A DNA stretch of 64,000 nucleotides. Source: Falsibacillus albus. GTDB taxonomy: Bacteria > Bacillota > Bacilli > Bacillales > DSM-25281. Numbering within the stretch: the stretch's first letter is position 1; each line of letters begins with the position of its first letter. The position numbers and the translations under genes were made by a program. The notes beneath the pieces were generated by a model that was not told where the DNA came from, did not search any database, and saw nothing but the letters and a program-made list of their open reading frames with translations. Shown here one piece after another: positions 7,811 through 15,975 of this stretch. The stretch is taken from contig NZ_RCVZ01000019.1 in assembly GCF_003668575.1 (NCBI RefSeq), positions 1 through 64,000 on the forward strand, written 5' to 3'.

Positions 7811-7850
7811 AAACCTGGAGACATGCTTGATTTTGCGTGTCTCCAGGTTT
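7811..7850. terminator. Bidirectional terminator
   Basis: Perfect 13-bp stem AAACCTGGAGACA / TGTCTCCAGGTTT with a 14-base loop. It is T-rich on the minus-strand side, so it is strongest for the minus-strand oxidoreductase gene. Confidence 0.88.
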
Positions 7851-7862
7851 ATTTTATGCCCA

Positions 7863-8828
7863 TCAAGGCATCAATAATAGTTTCCCCGTGCTTTTACGGC
7901 TTTCCAATAATTCGTGAGCTTGTTTCCCGTCTTTTAATGGGAATTGAACGGGTTCTGCAATTTTCAGCTTTCCATCGGCAATCCAGTCGAAAAGCTGGAT
8001 GGAGCGCTTGATTCGTTCCTCTTTGGACGTAAGCACATTCCAAAGGTCGCCGCCTGTAATCGTTTTGGACGTATCCATCAACATCCGGGGATCCACAGGT
8101 GCAGGATCGCCGCCAGCCATTCCAAAGAACACGACTGTCCCTCCGATACGGGTCGCAGCAAAGCTGTCAGATAACGTAGCGCCGACGGATTCAAATGCGA
8201 CGTCTACACCTTTTCCTTCTGTCATTTTCAACACTTTATCCACCCATTCATCGCCATAAAGATAGACTTCGTGGGTACCAGCATTTTTCGCGGTTTCAGC
8301 CTTTTCAGCTGAAGAAGTAAGACCGATCACCTTGCCGCCAAGGATGGTGATCATTTGTGTCAAAAGCTGCCCGACTCCGCCTGCCGCTGCGTGAACGAGC
8401 GCGGTGTCGCCTTCTTTAATCTGATAGCTGTCATGCACGAGATAATGTGCCGTCAATCCTTGCAGCAATACAGACGCAGCTGTTTCGAATGAAATGCTTT
8501 CCGGTAAAGGAATCGCTTTTTCCTCAGGAACAGCCACAAACTCGGCATTCGCATACGGCACATCCGCAAATGCGATGCGGTCGCCTTTTTGAATGGACGA
8601 TACACCGCTGCCAACTTCCTCTACGATACCTGCGCCTTCATATCCCAATATATACGGAGGCTGTCCGGAGAGGTGGTAGTTGCCTTTTCGACGATAGACA
8701 TCCGCAAAATTCAAGCCGATTGCTTTCGTTTTTACGAGTACTTCATCCGGTCCAACGGTAGGACGTTCGATTTCTTGATAATGCAGAACTTCCGGTCCGC
8801 CAAATTGTTCAAACACAAGTGCTTTCAT
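7863..8828 (-). CDS. qor: Quinone oxidoreductase (zinc-free MDR)
   Basis: 321 residues; GAGGAA 6 bases before ATG. N-terminal GroES-like domain with NFADVYRRKG and the YEGAGIVEEVG motif, then a Rossmann domain with VHAAAGGVGQLLTQ (NADPH binding). There are no structural-zinc cysteines, as in QOR/zeta-crystallin enzymes. Expected to carry out NADPH-dependent one-electron reduction of quinones or of reactive enones. Full family length. Divergent from the MazG-like gene. Confidence 0.9.
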   Translation of the reverse strand: MKALVFEQFGGPEVLHYQEIERPTVGPDEVLVKTKAIGLNFADVYRRKGNYHLSGQPPYILGYEGAGIVEEVGSGVSSIQKGDRIAFADVPYANAEFVAVPEEKAIPLPESISFETAASVLLQGLTAHYLVHDSYQIKEGDTALVHAAAGGVGQLLTQMITILGGKVIGLTSSAEKAETAKNAGTHEVYLYGDEWVDKVLKMTEGKGVDVAFESVGATLSDSFAATRIGGTVVFFGMAGGDPAPVDPRMLMDTSKTITGGDLWNVLTSKEERIKRSIQLFDWIADGKLKIAEPVQFPLKDGKQAHELLESRKSTGKLLLMP

Positions 8829-9006
8829 ACTATTCCTCTTTTCTATGTAAATTTTTTCGGGTTAGTGGAGCAGTCCCCCACAATTCCTGTATAGTTGCTT
8901 CTATTTAATGTCCGGCTTCATTATAAACTACCTTCAAGTCAGGAAACAAACGATAGGACGACTATTATGAATATGTCCCTGTAAAGACTTCAATATGGTA
9001 AAATTA

Positions 9007-9027
9007 ATTACATATTCTGTATGTAAT
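9007..9027. promoter_or_regulatory. Perfect palindrome before the MazG-like gene
   Basis: ATTACATA-N5-TATGTAAT, 8-bp arms, ending one base before the GGAGG of the downstream gene. It could be an operator or a small RNA hairpin that would sequester the ribosome site region. Confidence 0.55.
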
Positions 9028-9039
9028 GGAGGCTTTTAC

Positions 9040-9336
9040 ATGAAAAACATGATCGATGCTATCACCCAATTTCGCGATGAAAGAAATTGGGAAGGAAACC
9101 ATAACTTAAAAGACTTGGCCATCTCAATTTCACTTGAGGCAAACGAACTGCTGGAGAATTTTCAATGGAAAAGCAGTGAAGATGCGCTGCAGTCACCCGA
9201 GCAAAATATCAAGGAGGAAATGGCCGATGTCTTCATCTACCTGCTGCAGATGGCTGACAAAATGGGCGTGGATCTAGAAGAAGAAGTGTTTAAAAAAATC
9301 GAAAAAAACGCGTTGAAATATCCGGTGAATCAATAA
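9040..9336 (+). CDS. MazG-like nucleotide pyrophosphohydrolase
   Basis: 98 residues from ATG 9040, 7 bases after GGAGG (the frame extends to 8995 without a site). The all-alpha NTP-PPase fold is shown by SISLEANELLENFQW and KEEMADVFIYLLQMADK, giving the paired EExxE/ExxD magnesium ligands. Length and sequence resemble the iMazG/RS21-C6 (dCTP pyrophosphatase) branch. Likely removes non-canonical or excess dNTPs. Preceded by a perfect palindrome. Confidence 0.85.
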   Translation: MKNMIDAITQFRDERNWEGNHNLKDLAISISLEANELLENFQWKSSEDALQSPEQNIKEEMADVFIYLLQMADKMGVDLEEEVFKKIEKNALKYPVNQ

Positions 9337-9405
9337 CTTGTCAATGGGAGAAATGCAGTAGTTGTTGAATATAATAACTACTTTCAATTAAAGGGGGGGT
9401 TGTCA

Positions 9406-10773
9406 TTGTCTTTAGAGCAAAGCATTCTACTGAAAAATGCTAACTTAGTTGATGTGGAGGCATCTACCATTTATCCTGCATCGGTTCTTATTGAAGATGG
9501 GATTATTTCAGAAGTCATCAAAGGGAGTGATCATCTAGAATCACTGGACTCAAGCATTCCTAAAACAATTGACCTAACCGGGAAATGGATCATTCCTGGC
9601 TTAATTGATATGCACGTACATATTAAAGAAAAATTTGCTCCGCATTTCGTTGCTTCAGGCATTACCACTGTCCGAAATACAGGTGGAAATGTACTTGAGT
9701 TAAAAAAGTTAATGAAAGCGGGCAATACAGACCCTACCCCAAGAGTTTTTTCAGCAGACCGGATCATAGACGGCCCCCCGGGACTTTTTGGAGAAACATC
9801 CCCTTGGTCGATCAATATTGATGATCCAGATATGGCAAGGCGTGAAGTAAGGAGGCAAATCGAGGCGGGAGCGGACCTTATTAAAGTTTATGGAATGCTT
9901 TCTGAGAAAATTATGACGGCAGTAGTACAGGAAGCGAGTAAGTTTGGGATAGAAGTAAGCTGTGATTTAATACACGCCAAAAAAGTAAATGCCGTTAATG
10001 CGGCAAGGATGGGGATTAAGTGGAATGAACATGCATCTGGATTTATTCAAGCTATGTATCCCCAATGGAACATGAGTGCTCCTCAACATATTTGGCAAGA
10101 AGTGGATTGGAAAAAACCTAATTTATCCCTTATCAAGGATGTCTGTTTGGAACTACTAAAACACGATGTCATTATATGCCCGACTATGATCTTGTTTGAC
10201 CAAATGGATCGATTGCCGGATTACTGGAAAGTCGACAATGAAATAACGAAGAAAACATTTCAAGACCATCCACTGATCGGACAGTGGGAAGCGATCTCCC
10301 AAAATATTGATGCACTGAAAATGTTAGGTAAACAAAGTCTAATCAATAAAGCAATTGCCAAAACCTATTTTGAATTAGGCGGCACAGTCGTGGCAGGGAC
10401 TGACACTCCTGCAGGCGTATGGACGTTTCCAGGGATGGCTCTTCACAGAGAATTGGAGCTGTTTGTAAAGGCGGGATTTCCTGAAATGGATGCTCTCAGG
10501 GCCGCCACAATTATCGCGGCCGAAAGTTTACATGAAGATACCCGAGGTGTCATTCAAAAAGGTGCAATAGCTGATATTTTAGTCTTGAACAGTGATCCGA
10601 TTGAAGATATCAAAAACACCAAAAACATCGATTGGATTATCAAAGGCGGCAAGGTATATTCCCAAGAAAAAATCCTAAGAAGTATACCTAGTGAAGAATA
10701 TATCAATAGAACACTTGAAGAATTTTTAGGTGAATTTGAGGAGACCATGATTGATTTTATCGTTAAAACCTAG
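9406..10773 (+). CDS. Amidohydrolase family protein (imidazolonepropionase-like)
   Basis: 455 residues from TTG 9406; the run of seven G at 9393-9399 abuts the alternative TTG at 9400. TIM-barrel amidohydrolase with the N-terminal beta-sandwich, the HVHIK metal motif (residues near 70), LIHAKK and WNEHASG histidines, and VAGTDTPAG with the final aspartate. This set matches the prolidase/imidazolonepropionase-like branch that cleaves cyclic or peptide amide bonds. No neighbouring catabolic genes reveal the substrate. The Nudix gene follows after 18 bases. Confidence 0.82.
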   Translation: MSLEQSILLKNANLVDVEASTIYPASVLIEDGIISEVIKGSDHLESLDSSIPKTIDLTGKWIIPGLIDMHVHIKEKFAPHFVASGITTVRNTGGNVLELKKLMKAGNTDPTPRVFSADRIIDGPPGLFGETSPWSINIDDPDMARREVRRQIEAGADLIKVYGMLSEKIMTAVVQEASKFGIEVSCDLIHAKKVNAVNAARMGIKWNEHASGFIQAMYPQWNMSAPQHIWQEVDWKKPNLSLIKDVCLELLKHDVIICPTMILFDQMDRLPDYWKVDNEITKKTFQDHPLIGQWEAISQNIDALKMLGKQSLINKAIAKTYFELGGTVVAGTDTPAGVWTFPGMALHRELELFVKAGFPEMDALRAATIIAAESLHEDTRGVIQKGAIADILVLNSDPIEDIKNTKNIDWIIKGGKVYSQEKILRSIPSEEYINRTLEEFLGEFEETMIDFIVKT

Positions 10774-10791
10774 AAGGGTGGCAGGTTAATA

Positions 10792-11265
10792 TTGTCCTAT
10801 CATATCAGAGTCAGAGCAGGTGCAGTCATTATTAAAGACGACGCGGTTCTTTTGATAGAATTCAATGACGAAAACGGGCTCCATTACAATCTCCCAGCAG
10901 GCGGTGTAGAACCGAATGAAACGATCATCGGAGCCGTTCAAAGAGAAACAAGGGAAGAAGCGTCTATTGAGGTAGAGGTTGGTCCATTGGCGTTTGTCTA
11001 CGAGTATGCCCCGCATATGAACGCCAATAAATATGGAGAAACACACTCACTTGGCCTCATATTCGCATGTGAAATCAAAGACGGATCCTGCCCCGGAATA
11101 CCGGATCAGCCCGATCCTAATCAAACAGGGGTAAAATGGGTCAAACTGACGGAATTGCCTAACGTCGTCCTGTATCCCGATATGAGAGAGCATATTATCA
11201 AATACAACGAGAATAAACGAAATATAGATATCATTGAAGAGCATTTATTGGGAGAGTTTGTTTGA
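10792..11265 (+). CDS. Nudix hydrolase
   Basis: 157 residues; TTG start with AAGGGTGG about 11 bases upstream. Nudix box GGVEPNETIIGAVQRETREE is intact for the G-x5-E-x7-RE-x-x-EE pattern, but the glycine that normally follows is serine (EEASIEV). Hydrolyses a nucleoside diphosphate linked to another moiety; substrate unknown. Likely co-transcribed with the amidohydrolase. A weak hairpin (GAACAGG/CCTGTCC, 11300-11316) follows without a clear T run. Confidence 0.82.
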   Translation: MSYHIRVRAGAVIIKDDAVLLIEFNDENGLHYNLPAGGVEPNETIIGAVQRETREEASIEVEVGPLAFVYEYAPHMNANKYGETHSLGLIFACEIKDGSCPGIPDQPDPNQTGVKWVKLTELPNVVLYPDMREHIIKYNENKRNIDIIEEHLLGEFV

Positions 11266-11682
11266 TAGTGGAATTGTGGCTTGAATTCAAGCCCGAAGGA
11301 ACAGGAAACCTGTCCTTTCCCCAAAAGAATGAAACGCATACTCATTGCGCTGCCATAAAAGGCGGCTTTTTCTTTAGGGGCTATTCTAAAGGTTTTCTTC
11401 AAAAAAGCTCTTGAACAAATTAAGGTTTTTACAAGTTTAAGCCCAAAACCTACGATGGAAAAAAACGAAAGTATGATAATCTGATGCCAGTTGGGAGCAG
11501 GAAACGGAATAAAGGGAATCAAAAAGCGAGCATCCTGGAGCTGAACCCAATTTATTTACTTACTTTAGAGCCAATATAAGAAACCCTTATGTCAAACAAT
11601 AAAAACAACCTCATTAACTTATCGCTTTTTGTGCAGTACTATTAAATTAATAAATGGCATTTCAAACAAAGGGGGCACAGCT
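11266..11682. other. Gene-free interval with repeat remnant
   Basis: About 420 bases with no supported gene. It contains a weak hairpin near 11300, a GC-containing hairpin GCCATAAAAGGC near 11350, and a 48-base stretch at 11481-11528 with the same ends and length as the 51-bp unit of the array at position 1. The last 50 bases before 11683 are AT rich and hold the acetyltransferase leader. Confidence 0.6.
11481..11528. repeat. Possible solitary diverged copy of the 51-bp unit
   Basis: Begins CTGATGCC and ends AAGGGAATCAAAAAGCG, matching the start and end of the 1-459 repeat unit at identical spacing. By eye about two thirds of positions match overall, concentrated at the two ends. Confidence 0.4.
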
Positions 11683-12147
11683 ATGGAAGCAGAAATCACG
11701 TTTCGAATAGCGGAAGAAAAAGATTTAGATTCCATTGTAGCGATGTTGGCAGATGACAAGTTAGGCAGTATACGTGAAAGATATGAACAGCCTCTCCCAG
11801 AAAGCTATCTCAAAGCATTTCAGGCAATTACATCTGACCCTAATAATGAGTTGGTTGTCGCTTGCCGCGGCCATGAAGTGATTGGGGTACAACAAGTCAC
11901 GTTCACCCCGTACATCACTCATCAAGGTGGATGGAGAGCAACGATTGAGGGGGTAAGGACCTCATCAGCTGTTCGAGGAAAAGGCCTCGGAACCGAACTG
12001 ATTCGCTATGCCATCAAACGGGCAAAAGAACGCGGATGCCATTTGATCCAACTGACAACCGATAAGCAAAGAGGTGATGCTTTGCGATTCTATGAGAGAT
12101 TAGGTTTCAACGCGACGCATGAAGGGATGAAAATGAAATTGAAATAG
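11683..12147 (+). CDS. GNAT family N-acetyltransferase
   Basis: 154 residues from ATG 11683, with AAAGGGGGC 8 bases upstream; the longer open frame from 11629 lacks a site. The acetyl-CoA loop VRGKGLGTELIRYAIKRA and the C-terminal ALRFYERLGF are standard GNAT motifs. Transfers an acetyl group to an amine; the close spacing of motifs resembles small-molecule acetyltransferases of the PhnO/YvbK type. Monocistronic. Confidence 0.88.
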   Translation: MEAEITFRIAEEKDLDSIVAMLADDKLGSIRERYEQPLPESYLKAFQAITSDPNNELVVACRGHEVIGVQQVTFTPYITHQGGWRATIEGVRTSSAVRGKGLGTELIRYAIKRAKERGCHLIQLTTDKQRGDALRFYERLGFNATHEGMKMKLK

Positions 12148-12197
12148 ATGCTTTTTTGATGGTGATTAGCTTATTTTTAAAATGTAACTGACCATTT

Positions 12198-12236
12198 GGT
12201 GTTGATTGAAGCGAGCACCCTTAAGCGGAAATCAAC
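12198..12236. mobile_element. 39-bp MITE-like core copy
   Basis: GGTGTTGATTGAAGCGAGCA ... GCGGAAATCAAC has the same length and ends as the core at 2222-2260. It has GTTGATT/AATCAAC inverted ends and lacks the interior present in the 19550 copy. Confidence 0.6.
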
Positions 12237-12392
12237 TAAACATTCTAATAGAGACAATATAATCACTAATCTTACTTATGGCCGTAAAAAACAAAAAATA
12301 AGAAAAGAAAAAATATTCTAGTAAATTCAATTGTAAAACAATCGGCCTTTTAGTACGATAGTCATACAAATAGAGACGTTGGAAGTTAAGAT

Positions 12393-12424
12393 CATTCATT
12401 GGGAATTGGGCGCTTCAATGAATG
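12393..12424 (+). promoter_or_regulatory. Leader stem-loop before the chemoreceptor
   Basis: Perfect 9-bp inverted repeat CATTCATTG / CAATGAATG with a 14-base G-rich loop, followed by AACCGGCCGGC. No T run follows, so it is not a simple terminator. Regulatory meaning unknown. Confidence 0.4.
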
Positions 12425-12524
12425 GGAGCTAGTAGCGCAACCGGCCGGCATGTAATACGAAAGAGAAAACTTTATTTGTACTGTCTTCCAAATGAATACA
12501 ATAAGATTGGAGAAACGTACGAAA

Positions 12525-13448
12525 ATGAGAATCCCCTCTACTTACTTGGAAAGTACACAAGCTCTGGATGAAAGTGCAGTGTTGACCGCTATTGAACATT
12601 CATTGGCCATGATTGAATTTGATCCGAACGGCTCCGTGCTATGGGTCAACGAAAACTTTGCGAAAACCATGGAATACTCTGTGCAAGAAATGCCTGGTAT
12701 GAAGCACAAACAATTTTGCACACCTGAATATGGCAATAGTCAAGCGTATATGGAATTATGGAAAAACTTGAGAAATGGGAAGAGCTTTCAGGAAAAGATT
12801 CAGCGTGTGACCAAAAGTGGAAGACTGCTTTGGTTAGAAGCAACTTATTCGCCTGTATTTAACGAAAATGGCACTGTCATTGGCGTTGTTAAGATTGCAA
12901 CCGATATTACTGAACGGGAAACGAATACAGTCAAAATCGCATCACAGCTTCAGCAGATGTCAGAAGAGTTAAGTGAAAAAGCAAACCACGGCATCCAACG
13001 AAGCGAAGAAGCTTCCAAATCGACCAATAAATTGGTGAATGAATCGAAAGAGAATTTAGAAATCCTGGATTCGCTTAAAGAAGAGGCGCAATCGATCGGC
13101 AGTATTGTCAAAACCATCAAGGAAATTGCCACTCAAACGAATCTATTAGCCTTGAATGCTGCGATTGAAGCAGCGAGGGCAGGAGAGCATGGACGAGGCT
13201 TCAATGTGGTAGCAGGTGAAGTCAGGAAACTGTCCAATCGTGTGCAGGATTCCATTAAAGAAGTCCATGATCATATTGAAGGAATAACGGGAGAAATCAA
13301 AAGGATCAATGAAGCCACTTTGCGTTCCCAAACGAGTGTCGCGCGTAATCAAAAACTAAACGAAGAAGCTGTGTCTGCTTTCAATGAAATCGGCAGTGCA
13401 GCAAAGAAATTGGATGACCAAGCAAAAAACTTTAAAGAAATGTTATAA
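12525..13448 (+). CDS. Soluble PAS-domain chemoreceptor (MCP)
   Basis: About 307 residues if started at ATG 12525 (GGAG 12 bases upstream); ATG 12492 is also possible. A PAS domain (about residues 20-135, with [17 protein letters not shown] and a PAC-like [15 protein letters not shown]) is followed by a methyl-accepting coiled coil. The invariant hairpin tip reads [20 protein letters not shown]. There is no transmembrane segment, so the receptor is cytoplasmic and probably senses an internal redox or metabolic signal and acts on CheA. Similar to soluble Bacillus receptors with PAS input. Preceded by an unexplained leader hairpin. Confidence 0.88.
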   Translation: MRIPSTYLESTQALDESAVLTAIEHSLAMIEFDPNGSVLWVNENFAKTMEYSVQEMPGMKHKQFCTPEYGNSQAYMELWKNLRNGKSFQEKIQRVTKSGRLLWLEATYSPVFNENGTVIGVVKIATDITERETNTVKIASQLQQMSEELSEKANHGIQRSEEASKSTNKLVNESKENLEILDSLKEEAQSIGSIVKTIKEIATQTNLLALNAAIEAARAGEHGRGFNVVAGEVRKLSNRVQDSIKEVHDHIEGITGEIKRINEATLRSQTSVARNQKLNEEAVSAFNEIGSAAKKLDDQAKNFKEML

Positions 13449-13474
13449 AAAAGTAGAAATCACTCATTTAAAAA

Positions 13475-13495
13475 AGGGACAGTTTAACTGTCCCT
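13475..13495. terminator. Bidirectional terminator
   Basis: Inverted repeat AGGGACAGTT / AACTGTCCCT. On the minus strand it is followed by a run of T, so it mainly closes the MFS gene. Confidence 0.75.
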
Positions 13496-13499
13496 CCAA

Positions 13500-14675
13500 T
13501 CATGCAGCCGTCACAGCGGCTTCTTTTTTTTGCGTCAAAGATCGATAACGAAGCGCAAGAAGCATGGATGGAATCGTGGATACGACCATTCCCAAGAATG
13601 CGTACCTTGGTTCGATTTCGTATAAGTAGCCCCCGAAGATCGTGAAGGCAGCCGTGCTCCAGCTGAGCGCCAACGCGGAATAAATGCCTTGTGCCTTTGG
13701 AATTTGCGCATGGGGGATGTTTTTGATCAAGTATTTCATGAATGCATAATGCCCCATCGCGAACGAGAAGGAATGCAGCGTCTGTGCCAGGCAGAATACC
13801 CATACACTCGGAAAGGCATAGACCAATAACCATCGTACGGTCGATCCAAATGCGGCAAGTGCCAGCAGGGACCCGGACGAAAATTTGCCGAACTTTTTAT
13901 CAGCCACCGAAAAGAAGATGATCTCCGCGATGACCCCGATATTGATGATGACGCCGATCAAGTATTTAGGTGCATGAATCTCCTGCAAATAAATGTACCC
14001 ATAATTGTAATAGGATGCATGTGCTGCCTGCAGTAAAATGACGATGATCAGGACAAGTCCAAAGTGCTTAATCTTGAATAGATCGAGAAAGCTGCCGAGC
14101 TTTGTTTTATCTACTTTTGGTCTTTCCGATAACACATCCGGTGCCGGCAACAAACCGAGGCCCAAGAAGATTGCCATTCCGGCTGCGAGCACCCAAACAA
14201 TCACTCTATCGCCAAGCGCCCCTGTAAAGAGTGTCAGTGACAGCCCGCCAACGACGAACCCGGTCGATCCCCACAATCGGCTTTTTCCGTAATGTTTCAA
14301 TTGCTTGCTTTGCACAAGTACACCAGCTGCCGTATCCAAAGCCGGCATCAATGTCGGATAGAACAAATGCAAAAGCAAAGTCGCGATAAGCAGGGTGGTA
14401 AAGGATCCTGTCATCGTGGTGCTAAGAATGAAAATCAGGGTTCCGATCGCCGCTCCGTTCAACAAGCTCTTGCTGCTGAATTTCCCTGATAAGGTAGGAA
14501 AAGCAAATAAAGTAGAGAGTCCCCGTGCCACGAGTCCGATGCTCATGATCAGACTCGCCTGCCCGACGGAAATGCCTTTTGTATGAATCATCCAACCGGT
14601 CCAATAAGGTAAGAAAATGCCCCAAGTCAAATAAAAACTAAAAAATTGTTTGCTCATCCATCGTTGTGTGTTCAT
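13500..14675 (-). CDS. MFS transporter (HcaT/LacY-like)
   Basis: 391 residues, about 12 hydrophobic segments; GGAGG placed 8-10 bases before ATG. The N-terminus (FFSFYLTWGIFLPYWTGWM) and the conserved helix KSRLWGSTGFVVGGLSL are characteristic of the MFS_1-like proton symporters that include the 3-phenylpropionate transporter HcaT. Probably a proton-coupled importer of a small organic substrate, not identifiable here. Divergently transcribed from a Crp/Fnr-type regulator with two palindromes in the shared region, so likely its target. Confidence 0.82.
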   Translation of the reverse strand: MNTQRWMSKQFFSFYLTWGIFLPYWTGWMIHTKGISVGQASLIMSIGLVARGLSTLFAFPTLSGKFSSKSLLNGAAIGTLIFILSTTMTGSFTTLLIATLLLHLFYPTLMPALDTAAGVLVQSKQLKHYGKSRLWGSTGFVVGGLSLTLFTGALGDRVIVWVLAAGMAIFLGLGLLPAPDVLSERPKVDKTKLGSFLDLFKIKHFGLVLIIVILLQAAHASYYNYGYIYLQEIHAPKYLIGVIINIGVIAEIIFFSVADKKFGKFSSGSLLALAAFGSTVRWLLVYAFPSVWVFCLAQTLHSFSFAMGHYAFMKYLIKNIPHAQIPKAQGIYSALALSWSTAAFTIFGGYLYEIEPRYAFLGMVVSTIPSMLLALRYRSLTQKKEAAVTAA

Positions 14676-14697
14676 TTTTGTTTACCTCCAATGATTG

Positions 14698-14745
14698 CAT
14701 GATATCATGGAGGTAGAGGCAAAAATATGAGATATCTCATATTTT
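14698..14745. promoter_or_regulatory. Paired palindromic operators in divergent region
   Basis: A perfect 24-bp palindrome at 14722-14745 (half-site AAAATATGAGAT) ends directly against the GGAGG of the Crp/Fnr gene. A 12-bp palindrome CATGATATCATG lies at 14698-14709. Both share the GATATC centre. They sit between the MFS gene and its divergent regulator and are the natural binding sites of that regulator. Confidence 0.75.
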
Positions 14746-14756
14746 GGAGGTGGACG

Positions 14757-15428
14757 ATGAAAATTTACAAAAATGATAAACGGAAGCAGTATTTGGAGGT
14801 GCACTCCATTGACCATTTATTTTCGTTTCCGATTAAGGAGTTTATTGAGGTCCGTGAATATGAGCGTGATGAATGGATGATCCAGGAAGGCATGAGGCCG
14901 GACTTTTTATTTTATATCATCGAAGGGAAAGCCAAGATTTATTTGACCCATCAAAACGGGAAAGTTTCTCTGCTGAACTTTGTGAACGCGAATGAATTTT
15001 TCGGAGAGATGGAATTATTGAATGAAGTGTATTACACAAAAGGTATTCAAAGCTCGACGAAAACCATCTGCTTTGCCCTCCCATTTCACCGCTGCCGGGA
15101 GAAGATGCTCGACGATACAAAATTCCTGCGGGAACTAGCCACGTTTCTTAGTGAAAAAGCCTCCAAAATGGCGGCCAAATATTCGCAAAGCCTGGCCTTC
15201 CCGCTTGAAAACCGGCTGGCGGATTTCATCCTACAGACATCCGATGAAGGGATCTACAAAGAAAAACACGTAGCGGTCTGCGATTTTCTAGGTGTCTCCT
15301 ATCGCCATCTGCTTCACGTCTTCGCCCAATTTTGCGAGAAAGGTTTTTTGCAAAAAGAAGGGACCCGCTATCATATCCTCAAACGCTGCGCATTGGAAGA
15401 AATGGCGAATGTGCTGAAGAATGGGTAG
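14757..15428 (+). CDS. Crp/Fnr family regulator (YeiL-like)
   Basis: 223 residues from ATG 14757 with GGAGG 6 bases upstream. A cyclic-nucleotide-binding-fold domain (about 25-145; FYIIEGKAKIYL, FFGEMELLNE) precedes a winged HTH (about 165-215; VAVCDFLGVSYRHLLHVF). No iron-sulfur cysteine cluster at the N-terminus, so not an Fnr. The domain arrangement resembles YeiL-type activators. Divergent from the MFS gene, and the palindromes at 14698-14745 probably mediate joint control and autoregulation. Confidence 0.85.
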   Translation: MKIYKNDKRKQYLEVHSIDHLFSFPIKEFIEVREYERDEWMIQEGMRPDFLFYIIEGKAKIYLTHQNGKVSLLNFVNANEFFGEMELLNEVYYTKGIQSSTKTICFALPFHRCREKMLDDTKFLRELATFLSEKASKMAAKYSQSLAFPLENRLADFILQTSDEGIYKEKHVAVCDFLGVSYRHLLHVFAQFCEKGFLQKEGTRYHILKRCALEEMANVLKNG

Positions 15429-15456
15429 GGGGAGAGCCATCTGATTGAAAAAAATA

Positions 15457-15500
15457 AAACCTGAGTTATATCACAAAATTTCGTAGATTGACTCAGGTTT
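15457..15500. terminator. Bidirectional terminator
   Basis: 10-bp stem AAACCTGAGT / ACTCAGGTTT with a 24-base loop; the minus-strand side is followed by TTATTTTTTT. It closes the convergent HTH operon. Confidence 0.8.
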
Positions 15501-15501
15501 A

Positions 15502-15975
15502 TTACTTGCTGTTATTTTCAACATACCTTCGGACATAAACGTAGCGCTTAATGAAAAGTAAAACATTATATAAACATTTATATTCATTATCTCGTTCCCG
15601 TTTCTTAGCTTCTTGATCAAATTCGTTTTCTTTCATGTGCAGATGAAAAGGATCGAATTCTTTCACATGACCTGGTGCTTCTTTAGGATGATAATGGGCA
15701 TGAAATTTCATTAATGTCCCTGGAGAATCATCCCAGTCATAAAAGTATTCAATTATTTCGTCCGTTTGATTATCGATAAATTCTACACATTTCAAAGAGG
15801 GAATTGATAGAAAGAGCTTAAAGCGGATCCGTTTTGCTTGAATTGAAACATAGGGACCGTGATGACCAGGAACTTCGACTCCGAATATTTCATTCACTTC
15901 TTCTATGATATCCCGAAAATCTAAGCGTCCCAGCTTTGAAAAATTCGTCCGTTTAATCCCGAGAGTCTTCTTCAT
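15502..15975 (-). CDS. Uncharacterised protein, second gene of overlapping HTH operon
   Basis: 157 residues. Start ATG 15975 lies inside the upstream gene, whose stop is at 15953, giving a 23-bp overlap. Soluble, with a central beta-rich region (IRFKLFLSIPSLKCVEFID, then EIIEYFYDWDDSPG), a histidine-rich stretch (KFHAHYHPKEAPGH, DPFHLHM) and a long basic C-terminal helix. The His-rich part is faintly like the TumE (DUF6516) toxin pattern, but I do not count that as a match. Position and overlap suggest it functions with the HTH protein. Confidence 0.55.
   Translation of the reverse strand: MKKTLGIKRTNFSKLGRLDFRDIIEEVNEIFGVEVPGHHGPYVSIQAKRIRFKLFLSIPSLKCVEFIDNQTDEIIEYFYDWDDSPGTLMKFHAHYHPKEAPGHVKEFDPFHLHMKENEFDQEAKKRERDNEYKCLYNVLLFIKRYVYVRRYVENNSK

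Larger units (their letters stand above)
12148..12524. other. Gene-free interval: MITE remnant and MCP leader
   Basis: Contains the 39-bp MITE-like core at 12198-12236 and an AT-rich stretch (12240-12380). It then holds a leader with a 9-bp inverted repeat and a GC-rich patch (AACCGGCCGGCATG, 12439-12452) before the chemoreceptor gene. I compared the leader with c-di-GMP riboswitch consensus from memory and it does not fit. Confidence 0.55.

Noticed and set aside
11121-11522. 133-codon minus-strand frame overlapping the Nudix gene
   Set aside because: No ribosome site, antisense to a well-supported Nudix gene.
12360-12490. Cyclic di-GMP-I riboswitch before the chemoreceptor
   Set aside because: Position is attractive, but the conserved core and tetraloop-receptor sequences are not there.
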